From the NCBI GenBank assembly GCA_013359255.1, contig JABWCF010000001.1:176982-240981 (forward strand): a DNA stretch of 64,000 nucleotides. Direction: 5' to 3'. Position numbers and translations under genes: made by a program. Within the stretch, counting starts at the first letter, position 1. Every line of letters starts with the position of its first letter. The notes under the pieces are model-generated. The model ran no database searches. It saw only the letters and a program-made list of their open reading frames with translations, and was not told the origin of the DNA. Shown here one piece after another: positions 43,698 through 51,955 of the stretch. This DNA comes from Flavobacteriales bacterium. GTDB lineage: Bacteria; Bacteroidota; Bacteroidia; Flavobacteriales_E; Vicingaceae.

Positions 43698-44939
43698 TCA
43701 GGGAGCTACATTTTGCATAAGCACTCCGCAAATCCATGCCCCATAAGTGCCTAAAGCATATCCTAGCACAGCCAGTAAAACGCCCACAGGGGCTAAGCTA
43801 GAATGAAATGCCGAAGCCACAATGGGAGCCGATGCGGCTCCTCCAACATTAGCTTGGCTTCCTACAGCTACAAAGAAAAAAGGAGCTTTTATTATTTTGC
43901 CTACTACTAACATTATTCCCACATGTATCAGCATCCAGCAAATACCTATAAGAAACAAAGCGGGAGTATCTAGAATGGAAACAATATTCATTTTCATGCC
44001 AATAGTTGCTACTAAAATATATAAAAACAAACTGCCAATTTTTGAAGCACCTACCCCTTCGAGTTCTCTAGCTTTGGTAAAAGAGAGTAGCAGCCCTCCG
44101 GTGGTGGCAATCACCACAATCCAAAAGAACCCCGAGTTTAAACTAAGATGATTTAGCTGCGGATAATGAGTGTTGAAAAACGGAGCTAAAATATCGGCAC
44201 CAAAGTGCGATACCCCAGTAACCAAAAGCCCTACAGCAACTATTAGAACCAAATCGGTGGTAGAAGGAATGCGTGTAATACTATCTCGGTATTTTTCTAT
44301 GCGTGTTTTCAACTCTTCAATTGCTGTAGAATCGGCTTTAAGCCATGCATCAATTTTTTGAGAAATTCCTGCACCATAAAGCAAAAACGCCATCCAAATA
44401 TTGGCTACAATTACATCAACTGTAATCATAGCACTAAAAAGCGAATCGCTTGCTCCAAAAACTTCTTTCATAGCGGTTTGATTAGCTCCTCCTCCAATCC
44501 AACTTCCGGCAATGGTAGTTAACCCTCTCCATATGGCTTCTGGCCCTTCTCCTCCTACAACATCGGGAGCCAACCACGAGAACAATAAAACGGTGAGTGG
44601 CCCTCCTGCCACTATACCCAAGGTGCCTGCCAAAAACATTACGAGTGCTTTGGGACCAAGTTTTAAAATACCTTTAAAATCTATGCTTAATGTTAGTAGA
44701 ACCAAGCTAGCTGGCAGCAAATAACGCGAAGCAACAAAATACAATTGAGAGGTTTCTGGATTTATAATTCCAAACGTGTTGAGCAATGAGGGTAAAAAAT
44801 AACAAAGCAATAATGAAGGAATGTATTTGTAGAATGTGGAAAAGAAACCGGTTTTTAATGATGAAGTATAAAAAACAAAGGCCAAAATACCTATCAGAAT
44901 TCCTAGTATTACAGCATCGTTGGTAATTAAAGGCTCCAT
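43698..44939 (-). CDS. DUF819 family membrane protein
   Basis: A 413-residue polytopic membrane protein with about ten to eleven hydrophobic helices. Family landmarks are SRYLLPASLVLLTLSIDFKGIL, AGSWIGGGANQTAMKEVFG with conserved Gly and Asn in a membrane segment, and a second repeat AVGSQANVGGAASAPIVASAF near the C-terminus. The two related halves suggest an inverted-repeat transporter fold, as in BASS-like carriers. No substrate is known for DUF819. It converges on argS with a 23-bp gap. The protein should be in the inner membrane. Start at 44939 gives MEPLITNDAVILGILIG, typical. Confidence 0.85.
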   Translation of the reverse strand: MEPLITNDAVILGILIGILAFVFYTSSLKTGFFSTFYKYIPSLLLCYFLPSLLNTFGIINPETSQLYFVASRYLLPASLVLLTLSIDFKGILKLGPKALVMFLAGTLGIVAGGPLTVLLFSWLAPDVVGGEGPEAIWRGLTTIAGSWIGGGANQTAMKEVFGASDSLFSAMITVDVIVANIWMAFLLYGAGISQKIDAWLKADSTAIEELKTRIEKYRDSITRIPSTTDLVLIVAVGLLVTGVSHFGADILAPFFNTHYPQLNHLSLNSGFFWIVVIATTGGLLLSFTKARELEGVGASKIGSLFLYILVATIGMKMNIVSILDTPALFLIGICWMLIHVGIMLVVGKIIKAPFFFVAVGSQANVGGAASAPIVASAFHSSLAPVGVLLAVLGYALGTYGAWICGVLMQNVAP

Positions 44940-45043
44940 TTTTTTCTTTTTTGTAAAAGAAAGAAAAACTTGCCACTAATTAGGGGGTATAATCATAAAA
45001 ATTTTTTTAGAAAGTTGAATATGAGTATATTTCGCCAATAATT

Positions 45044-48000
45044 ATGAAGAGAAATATTTTATTCTTTTTCCTGATTCTTTTATGCTCATATTCTCTTGTA
45101 TACGCACAACATGTACGTTTTCGGAGAATATCTACAGATGAAGGATTGATGAACAGCATGGTAAATGCCATAACGCAGGATAGTGCTGGGTTTATGTGGT
45201 TTGCTTGTTCTAACGGATTGTGCCGGTATGATGGAAAGAATTTTGTATACTTTCAGCACAATCCCACAGATACCTCTACCATAAACGAAGGGCTTGTACG
45301 TACTCTTTTTTACGATACCGAAGGGTATATGTGGGCAGGAGGATTAGGCTGTGGCTTGGTTAACATTAATTGCAGAACTCTTCAATTACAAAAACTAAGC
45401 AGGCTCAATGCCGATTCATCTATTTTTTTACCTAGCAACTCGGTAACTTCTATAAAGCCTTATGGTAATTCCTTGTATATTTCTACGCTAGATGCAGGAA
45501 TATGGGAATACAATAAAAAGAATAAAAAATTTTCGAAATTGTTTGGTGCCAATCAATCGTCATTCGTGCCGTACAGAAATATTTTTATCACCCCTAATGG
45601 GGTAATGTGGATAGCTACCAGTACAGAGGGAGTGTGGAAATATAATTTAAAAAACAAAGAACTTAAAAAGTTTAATGAATCAAATACTTCCGGAGAAAAC
45701 ATTGTTTATAATAAAGTACGGAACGTATTTGTAGATAAAGAAGGATGGGTATGGTTAAGTTTTTGGGAAAAAGGAAATGGTGTGTTAATGACAGGAAAAG
45801 AACATTTTATTTCCAATGTAGAGAACCACCCTTTTTTCGGTAAACTGCTTAAAACGGGATTGGTATCGCAATTTATGCAAGATAGAGAAAACAATATCTG
45901 GCTTTGTACTGCCGAAGAAGGAGCTGTTCGTTTTAATAAGAAAAAACAAAAAACAAAAAGTTATACCAATAGTTTAAGCAATTTAGAATCGATTGGCAAC
46001 AACACAGTTCTATGTGCATACAGCGACAACACAGGAGCTTTGTGGTTTGGAACGTGGAAAGGAGGGGCACAAGTAGTAAATCCCAAATTATCGCGTTTTG
46101 GTTTGTATATAGCAGAAGATGCGAATTCTCATGCCCTTCATAATTCAACCGTAACATGTTTTACACAATTAAATTCCGGAAATATTTTGATGGGAACGGG
46201 AGATGGGGTTTCGGAATTTAATCCTATGAAAAATACTTTTTCACGTTTCGATTTCGATTCGGTAAACAATATATACCATTTGCAAAATGCACATATATAT
46301 TCTATTGCCGAAGATAAAAACGAAAATGTTTGGGTGGCTGTGTTTGGCTCAGGGATATATGTTTTCAATAAAAAAAGAGAATTAATTAAACGGTATATAG
46401 ATGGAGAAAAAGGAGGATTATCTTCTCAAATTATTCAAAAAATTTTAACTACAAAATCTAACAAAATATATGCTGCATCTAGTTTTAATGGATTGAATAT
46501 TTACGATTCTCAGGCTGATAAATTTCATTTTTTAACACATTCAGAGGCAGATTCTTTATCGCTTAGCAGCAACGAAATTCTTTGTTTGTTAGAAGCTAAA
46601 AACGAAAATATTTGGATTGGTACAAAAGGTGGAGGGCTAAATCTTTTTAATCCGAAAACCATCAGTTTTAAAAGATTTTTTAGCGATAAAAAGAATCCAA
46701 AAAGTTTGCTAAGCAATCATGTAAATACACTCTGTTACGATAAGCTGGGTGGCTTATGGGTTGGAACCAATGTAGGCATTTGCCGCTATTCCGAAACAGA
46801 TCATTCGTTTACAAACTATTCGCATTATGATGAATTAATTCAGTCGGAAATTTATTCTATTAACGAAGACGAAAAGGGCAACTTATGGATCATTACTTCT
46901 AATGGGTTGGTATGTTTTAATCCGCTCAATGGAAAAATAAAACAATACAATAAAAACAATGGAATTCAGGGAGGCGAGTCAATTCAAAATGCGAACTTAG
47001 TTACAAAAGATAACCGAATTTGCACGGGAGGTCTTTCTGGTTTTAATATTTTTCGCCCTTCAGAAATAAGCGATATTCCTAATAATGCAAACATTGTCTT
47101 TACAGGTTTCTCAGTATTAAATAAACCATTCAACACAGAAAAAGATGCGGTCTTTATAAACCAATTAACCCTTAATTACAAAGATTACTTCTTCTCTGTA
47201 AATTTTTCGCATCTTGATTTTTCGGATCCCTCTCAGAATACATACGCATACAAACTAGAAGGGTTTAATACCGAATGGGTTTATATTGGCACTACACAAT
47301 CGGTTACCTTTACCAATTTAAATCCGGGCAGCTATATACTGAAGATAAAAGCGGCCAACAGTATGGGTGAGTGGAGTATCCGGCAAGCCCTTTTAAAAAT
47401 TACAATTATTCCTCCTTTTTGGAAAACATGGTGGTTTTACTCACTATGTATCCTAGCTTCAATTTTATTGCTTTACCTGTTTGTACGGTATCGAGAAAAG
47501 AAATTACAACACGAAAAATTAAAACTAGAACATAAAGTAGAAGAAAGAACCAAAGAATTACAATACGAAAAACTAAAGGTAGAAGAAGCCAATAAAGATA
47601 TTAAAGACAGTATAACCTACGCCAAAAGAATACAAGATGCCATATTGCCATCGGCCGAATTTATGGATACACATATGCCGGAGCATTTTGTATTATATAA
47701 CCCGAAAGACATTATTAGTGGAGATTTTTATTGGATGGATAAATTAGGAAACACCTTGTTTTTTGCTGCAGCCGATTGTACCGGACATGGAGTGCCAGGA
47801 GCCATGGTAAGTGTAGTATGCAGCAATGCCCTCAATAAAACAGTGGTAGAATTGGGAATAAGTGAGCCGGGTTGTATTTTAGATATGGTTCGAAAAATAG
47901 TAGTTCAAACTTTCGAAAAGAGCGATAAAAATGTAAAAGACGGAATGGATATTTCTCTTTGTAAACTCGATATTTCAGAAAAAAATTTCTGTACCTTGCA

Positions 48001-48358
48001 ATGGGCTGGAGCCAATAACCCCCTTTGGATTATACGTAATGCCAATCATAATGAAATTTGCGAAATTAAACCCGATAAACAACCCATAGGAAAAGTAGAA
48101 AATCCAACGTCTTTTACTACACATACTCTAGAGCTACATAAAGGAGATGCAATATTTATATTTACCGATGGTTTTGCCGACCAATTTGGCGGTGAAAAAG
48201 GTAAAAAATTTATGTATAAATCATTAAAAAATTTACTCTTATCTTTTCAAGATAAAGGCATGAATGAACAAAAACGAATATTAAAACAAGAATTCGATAA
48301 TTGGAAAGGAAGTAACGAACAGGTAGATGATGTGTGTGTGATTGGAGTGAGAGTGTAA
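45044..48358 (+). CDS. Beta-propeller sensor with Y_Y_Y domain and SpoIIE/PP2C phosphatase
   Basis: A 1104-residue membrane signalling protein. It has a signal sequence (MKRNILFFFLILLCSYSLVYA) and about a dozen two-component regulator propeller repeats (for example DSAGFMWFACSNGLCRYDG, IWIGTKGGGLNLFNP, LWVGTNVGICRYS) forming two 7-blade propellers in the periplasm. A Y_Y_Y domain follows (NTYAYKLEGFNTEWVYIG, about 720-790), then one transmembrane helix (WFYSLCILASILLLYLFVRY, about 798-817). A coiled coil leads into a cytosolic SpoIIE domain with PKDIISGDFYWMDK, AAADCTGHGVPGAMVS, and FTDGFADQFGG near the end. Metal-binding aspartates of PP2C are present. This swaps the usual histidine-kinase output of hybrid propeller sensors for a Ser/Thr phosphatase. 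Ligand and substrate unknown. Confidence 0.9.
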   Translation: MKRNILFFFLILLCSYSLVYAQHVRFRRISTDEGLMNSMVNAITQDSAGFMWFACSNGLCRYDGKNFVYFQHNPTDTSTINEGLVRTLFYDTEGYMWAGGLGCGLVNINCRTLQLQKLSRLNADSSIFLPSNSVTSIKPYGNSLYISTLDAGIWEYNKKNKKFSKLFGANQSSFVPYRNIFITPNGVMWIATSTEGVWKYNLKNKELKKFNESNTSGENIVYNKVRNVFVDKEGWVWLSFWEKGNGVLMTGKEHFISNVENHPFFGKLLKTGLVSQFMQDRENNIWLCTAEEGAVRFNKKKQKTKSYTNSLSNLESIGNNTVLCAYSDNTGALWFGTWKGGAQVVNPKLSRFGLYIAEDANSHALHNSTVTCFTQLNSGNILMGTGDGVSEFNPMKNTFSRFDFDSVNNIYHLQNAHIYSIAEDKNENVWVAVFGSGIYVFNKKRELIKRYIDGEKGGLSSQIIQKILTTKSNKIYAASSFNGLNIYDSQADKFHFLTHSEADSLSLSSNEILCLLEAKNENIWIGTKGGGLNLFNPKTISFKRFFSDKKNPKSLLSNHVNTLCYDKLGGLWVGTNVGICRYSETDHSFTNYSHYDELIQSEIYSINEDEKGNLWIITSNGLVCFNPLNGKIKQYNKNNGIQGGESIQNANLVTKDNRICTGGLSGFNIFRPSEISDIPNNANIVFTGFSVLNKPFNTEKDAVFINQLTLNYKDYFFSVNFSHLDFSDPSQNTYAYKLEGFNTEWVYIGTTQSVTFTNLNPGSYILKIKAANSMGEWSIRQALLKITIIPPFWKTWWFYSLCILASILLLYLFVRYREKKLQHEKLKLEHKVEERTKELQYEKLKVEEANKDIKDSITYAKRIQDAILPSAEFMDTHMPEHFVLYNPKDIISGDFYWMDKLGNTLFFAAADCTGHGVPGAMVSVVCSNALNKTVVELGISEPGCILDMVRKIVVQTFEKSDKNVKDGMDISLCKLDISEKNFCTLQWAGANNPLWIIRNANHNEICEIKPDKQPIGKVENPTSFTTHTLELHKGDAIFIFTDGFADQFGGEKGKKFMYKSLKNLLLSFQDKGMNEQKRILKQEFDNWKGSNEQVDDVCVIGVRV

Positions 48359-48436
48359 TGGTTATTTCAATTTTAAAAATTTAATGCAGTAGTAAATACT
48401 ACAACATACCTTTACTTGACTAATCCATTATAAAAT

Positions 48437-50758
48437 ATGAAAACTAAAATAGTGGTCCTTATATTCTTTTTTATTGGTAAATACTCACATTCAGCAAATA
48501 TCGATTCCTTAAAAACAATTTTACATAAATTAAAGAATGATACAACTAAAGTAAATTTATTAATAAATATATCGGAAGAATATTGGACTATAAACGTTGA
48601 TTCTTCTCTAAAGTATTCTACCGAGGCAAGTGTATTATCTTCTACGTTATCTTTTAATAAAGGTAAGGCGAATGCATTATCCTCACAAAGTAGCGCCTAT
48701 TATTATCAGGGACATTTAGATAGTGCCATAAGTATTGGTACTAGAGCCTTATCAATAAAAATTAAACTAGGAAATAAGAAATTAATAGGCAAATCATATA
48801 ATAATATAGCTATGTTTTATGACGAGACAGGTAATTACGACTCTGCTATTACTTTATACAATAAGGCTTTATCTGTTTTTGAAGAAATTAAAGATAAAGA
48901 AGGGACGGCCTCTACCTATGGAAACATGGGCGTAATGTATCGTTATATGGGTAATTATGTTATTGCCATTGATTATTTTTTGAAAACTTTACGCATATTA
49001 GAAAACATAGGGAATAAAAAGGGTGTAGCAACAACCTGTACCAACTTAGGGGTTTTATATGCCAATCAAAAAGAGTATAAAGAAGCACTAAAATATTTTA
49101 AAAATACCTTGCAGTTATATGAAGAGTTGAAAGATACAGATGGTATCAGAAAAGCTCATCAAAATTTAGGGAGCCTATTTTATTTTACCCAGAATTTAGA
49201 CACGGCCTTATATCATTTTAAAATAGCAGAAAAAATGCTTTTAAAAACTACGCAAGCTTTTAACTTAGTTTCGCTTTATGATAATATGGGTAGTGTTTAT
49301 AAATTGAAAAAACAAAATAAAACAGCTCTCTCATTTTATTTAAAGGCAATGAATATAGCCGACAGTTTGGGAAACGAAAATAGTAAGTCTTCTTTGTATT
49401 GTAATTTAGGTCTCTTACATATCGAAATGGGAAAATATAACGATGCTATTTCATACTGTTTAAAGGAATATGAATTAGCTGTTAAAATGAAAAATGTTAG
49501 TAACATCAGCTCAGCATGCAATTGTTTGTATTCTGCATACGATAAGAAAGGTAATTTTCCTTTAGCATTTAAATATTATAAAGAATATATTCTATATAGA
49601 GATAGTATATTAAATGAAAGTAACACCAAAGAAATTACCCAAAAGCAGATGGAATATGCATATGAAAAACAACAACTTGCTGATAGTATTAAAAGGGAGG
49701 CAATATTTAAAATGAATGAATATACACATAAACAAGATATTAAGAATCAGAAAATATACTCTTATACCGCTTTGGTAGGATTGCTGATAATGGCTGTTTT
49801 TGTATTTGTTCTGTACAGAGGAAATATTCAGAAAAGAAAAAACAATATTCAACTTGAAGAAAAAAATAAAATTATTAGTTATCAAAAGTTGGTAGTAGAA
49901 GAAAAACACAAAGAAATCACCGACAGCATTAACTATGCCGAGCGGATACAACGCAGCTTTTTGGCTACTACAGAAATGTTAGATAAAAACCTTGGTGTAA
50001 CTTCGAGTAACCCAAAGTATGATGGCGTATCGAAAAGTGAACGCAATTACTTTGTCTTTTTCCGCCCTAAAGACGTAGTAAGTGGCGATTTTTACTGGGC
50101 AGCCGAATTAAATAACGGAAACTTTGCATACTGTTGTGCCGATAGCACCGGGCATGGTGTACCCGGAGCCATTATGAGTATTTTAAATATTTCGAGTTTA
50201 GAAAAATCCATAGAAACCCAAACCGAACCACACCAAATACTTGCAGAAACTAGAAGAATCATCATAAACCGATTAAAAAAAGACGGCAGCCTGGAGGGTG
50301 GCAAAGATGGTATGGATTGCAGTTTGTTGGTATTAGATAAAGAAAGAAAAAAACTTTCTTTTGCCTTAGCCAATAATCCTGTTTTTATTGTACGCTCTGT
50401 TGCTTCGAGTAGCCTGAAGTATGATGGTACATCGAGAAGCGATGCCACTGAACTCATCGAATTTAAACCTGATAAAATGCCCGTTGGCAAGCACGAAAAA
50501 GATACCGAACCTTTTAATCTACACACTATAAATGTGCAACTGGGCGATGTTATTTACACTCTTACTGATGGATTTTCCGATCAGTTTGGCGGCAACAAAG
50601 ACAAAAAGTTCATGATTAAAAATGTAAAAGAATTGTTTTTACAAATAGCCCATTTACCCATGTCCGAACAAGAACAAAAATTAGCCGATGAATTTGAGAA
50701 ATGGAAAGGAGCTAATCATCAGGTAGATGATGTGTGTATCATAGGCGTGAGAATATAG
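48437..50758 (+). CDS. TPR membrane sensor with SpoIIE/PP2C phosphatase, containing repeat insertions
   Basis: A 773-residue protein with an N-terminal signal sequence (MKTKIVVLIFFFIGKYSHSA). Roughly eight TPR units follow in the periplasm (for example NNIAMFYDETGNYDSAITLYNKAL, TNLGVLYANQKEYKEALKYF), then one transmembrane helix near residue 440-460 (YTALVGLLIMAVFVFVLY). A cytosolic SpoIIE domain follows with RPKDVVSGDFYWAAE, CCADSTGHGVPGAIMS, and TLTDGFSDQFGG. The C-terminus HQVDDVCIIGVRI matches the upstream gene, so the phosphatase domains are duplicates. Relative to that paralog two stretches of about 15 residues are inserted (residues 521-535 and 655-669); both are encoded by copies of the palindromic repeat family. 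Substrate (probably an anti-sigma antagonist-like protein) unknown. Confidence 0.88.
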   Translation: MKTKIVVLIFFFIGKYSHSANIDSLKTILHKLKNDTTKVNLLINISEEYWTINVDSSLKYSTEASVLSSTLSFNKGKANALSSQSSAYYYQGHLDSAISIGTRALSIKIKLGNKKLIGKSYNNIAMFYDETGNYDSAITLYNKALSVFEEIKDKEGTASTYGNMGVMYRYMGNYVIAIDYFLKTLRILENIGNKKGVATTCTNLGVLYANQKEYKEALKYFKNTLQLYEELKDTDGIRKAHQNLGSLFYFTQNLDTALYHFKIAEKMLLKTTQAFNLVSLYDNMGSVYKLKKQNKTALSFYLKAMNIADSLGNENSKSSLYCNLGLLHIEMGKYNDAISYCLKEYELAVKMKNVSNISSACNCLYSAYDKKGNFPLAFKYYKEYILYRDSILNESNTKEITQKQMEYAYEKQQLADSIKREAIFKMNEYTHKQDIKNQKIYSYTALVGLLIMAVFVFVLYRGNIQKRKNNIQLEEKNKIISYQKLVVEEKHKEITDSINYAERIQRSFLATTEMLDKNLGVTSSNPKYDGVSKSERNYFVFFRPKDVVSGDFYWAAELNNGNFAYCCADSTGHGVPGAIMSILNISSLEKSIETQTEPHQILAETRRIIINRLKKDGSLEGGKDGMDCSLLVLDKERKKLSFALANNPVFIVRSVASSSLKYDGTSRSDATELIEFKPDKMPVGKHEKDTEPFNLHTINVQLGDVIYTLTDGFSDQFGGNKDKKFMIKNVKELFLQIAHLPMSEQEQKLADEFEKWKGANHQVDDVCIIGVRI
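49997..50041 (+). repeat. Palindromic element copy inside the SpoIIE phosphatase gene (in frame, first)
   Basis: GTAACTTCGAGTAAC, a 15-nt centre, then GTATCGAAAAGTGAA. It encodes VTSSNPKYDGVSKSE (residues 521-535). It shares its arms with intergenic copy B (GTCACTTCGAGTAGC and GTATCGAGAAG). The paralogous domain at 45044-48358 lacks these residues. Confidence 0.7.
50399..50443 (+). repeat. Palindromic element copy inside the SpoIIE phosphatase gene (in frame, second)
   Basis: GTTGCTTCGAGTAGC, a centre CTGAAGTATGATGGT, then ACATCGAGAAGCGAT. It encodes VASSSLKYDGTSRSD (residues 655-669) in the same frame as the first copy; the two match at 34 of 45 bases. Again the paralogous phosphatase lacks the segment. 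Confidence 0.7.
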
Positions 50759-50766
50759 TATATTTG
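50759..50766 (+). promoter_or_regulatory. Bacteroidota -7 box (TATATTTG) overlapping the end of the phosphatase gene
   Basis: TATATTTG fits TAnnTTTG and ends 8 bp before the ATG at 50775. The predicted leader is therefore very short or nearly absent. No good -33 element is visible. Confidence 0.4.
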
Positions 50767-50774
50767 CCATACTA

Positions 50775-51722
50775 ATGTACAAAGGAAAAAAAATAGCAGT
50801 GGTTGTGCCGGCATACAACGAAGAAAAACTCATTTCTCGTGTAGTTGAAACCATGCCTCATTTTGTAGATAAAATAATAATTGTAAACGATAAAAGTAGA
50901 GATAGTACAGGGGAAGTAATAGATGCACTTGCACTACAAAACGAAAAAATAAAACCCATTCATCATACTAAAAATAGCGGAGTGGGTGGAGCCATTGCCA
51001 GTGGGTATAAATGGGCTTGCGATAATAATTTCGATGTAGCTGTTGTAATGGCCGGTGATGCACAAATGGACCCCAACGATTTGCTCAATATTATAGAACC
51101 CGTTGTAAACGGTGAAGTAGATTACTCCAAAGGTAATCGTTTGTTTACAGGTGAGGCGTATAAAAAAATACCGAAACTAAGGTATTTTGGAAATTCGGTT
51201 CTTTCGTTTTTTACCAAAATAGCTTCGGGTTATTGGCATATTGCCGATTCGCAAACCGGTTATACTGCCATCAGCCTAAAAGCACTAAAATTAATAGACT
51301 GGGATAAAATGTATAAACGCTACGGCCAACCTAACGATATATTGGTTCGGCTCAATGTTTTTGATTTTAAGGTACGCGATGTGCCGGTAAAACCCGTGTA
51401 TGGTATTGGAGAAAAATCGGGCATTAAAATACGGAAAGTAATTTTTACTATTCCTTGGTTGCTGCTCAAATTATTTCTTTGGCGAATGAAAGAAAAATAC
51501 ATTATTAGAAATTTCCATCCCTTGGTATTTTTTTATTTTTTAGGAACGATATTTTTCTTTTTTACCCTTTTTTTATTTATACGCTTATTTTATATGTGGT
51601 ACATCAGCGGAAACATTCCGCCCATTAATGCCTTGGCAGCCATGTTTTCATTTATGAGCAGCAGTTTATTTACTCTCTTTGCCATGTGGTTCGATATGGA
51701 AAACAATAAGGAGTTGAAATAA
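50775..51722 (+). CDS. Glycosyltransferase family 2, polyprenyl-phosphate sugar transferase-like
   Basis: A 315-residue GT2 enzyme with two C-terminal transmembrane helices. The GT-A core shows VVVPAYNEEKLISRV, IIIVNDKSRDST, NSGVGGAIASGYKWA, and MAGDAQMDPNDL (DxD-like). A long middle region includes ADSQTGYTAISLKAL. Helices at about residues 242-262 and 275-298 (FFYFLGTIFFFFTLFLFIRLF) fix it in the membrane, as in DPM/GtrB-type transferases. It would load a sugar onto undecaprenyl phosphate for later use outside the membrane. It differs from the partial GT2 at the left edge, which lacks visible membrane helices. Acceptor and sugar unknown. Confidence 0.88.
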   Translation: MYKGKKIAVVVPAYNEEKLISRVVETMPHFVDKIIIVNDKSRDSTGEVIDALALQNEKIKPIHHTKNSGVGGAIASGYKWACDNNFDVAVVMAGDAQMDPNDLLNIIEPVVNGEVDYSKGNRLFTGEAYKKIPKLRYFGNSVLSFFTKIASGYWHIADSQTGYTAISLKALKLIDWDKMYKRYGQPNDILVRLNVFDFKVRDVPVKPVYGIGEKSGIKIRKVIFTIPWLLLKLFLWRMKEKYIIRNFHPLVFFYFLGTIFFFFTLFLFIRLFYMWYISGNIPPINALAAMFSFMSSSLFTLFAMWFDMENNKELK

Positions 51723-51790
51723 GCCAGAAAAAAATAATCCGATTAGTCTGTAACACTTTTAATTTATTTCCCCCGTTGTGCATTTGTAAG

Positions 51791-51858
51791 AAAATTTGTC
51801 AATTCGAGTGAATTTCACGATTGAAATGAGTGAAATTTGTATCGAGAATACAAATTTT
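51791..51858. repeat. Palindromic element, TTCGAGT/GTATCGAGAA family, copy D (nested arms)
   Basis: Outer arms AAAATTTGT (51791-51799) and ACAAATTTT (51850-51858) are perfect complements. Within, TCAATTCGAGTG and GTATCGAGAA are the family ends. Inner arms AATTTCAC (51811-51818) and GTGAAATT (51830-51837) are also perfect. The centre differs from copies A-C. Confidence 0.7.
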
Positions 51859-51868
51859 CAATACATAA

Positions 51869-51920
51869 AGGTGTCGGTTCGAGTTTTTTCTGAAAGTAAA
51901 AGTATTGAGAATACAAACCT
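51869..51920. repeat. Palindromic element family, diverged copy E
   Basis: TGTCGGTTCGAGT (51872-51884) and GTATTGAGAATACAA (51902-51916) keep the family ends with one C to T change; the centre TTTTTCTGAAAGTAAAA is a different palindrome-like filler. It lies 11 bp after copy D. Confidence 0.55.
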
Positions 51921-51955
51921 TTTTTTTGAAAATCCTTTTAAATGCACATCGGGTG

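Noticed and set aside
43684-43701. CTGAAA/TTTCAG hairpin between argS and the DUF819 gene as a terminator
   Set aside because: Short AT-rich stem overlapping the stop codon and no proper T run on either strand; too weak to call.
48389-48402. GTAGTA-AA-TACTAC palindrome upstream of the TPR phosphatase as an operator
   Set aside because: Six-base arms in AT-rich DNA occur by chance; no regulator or second copy supports it.
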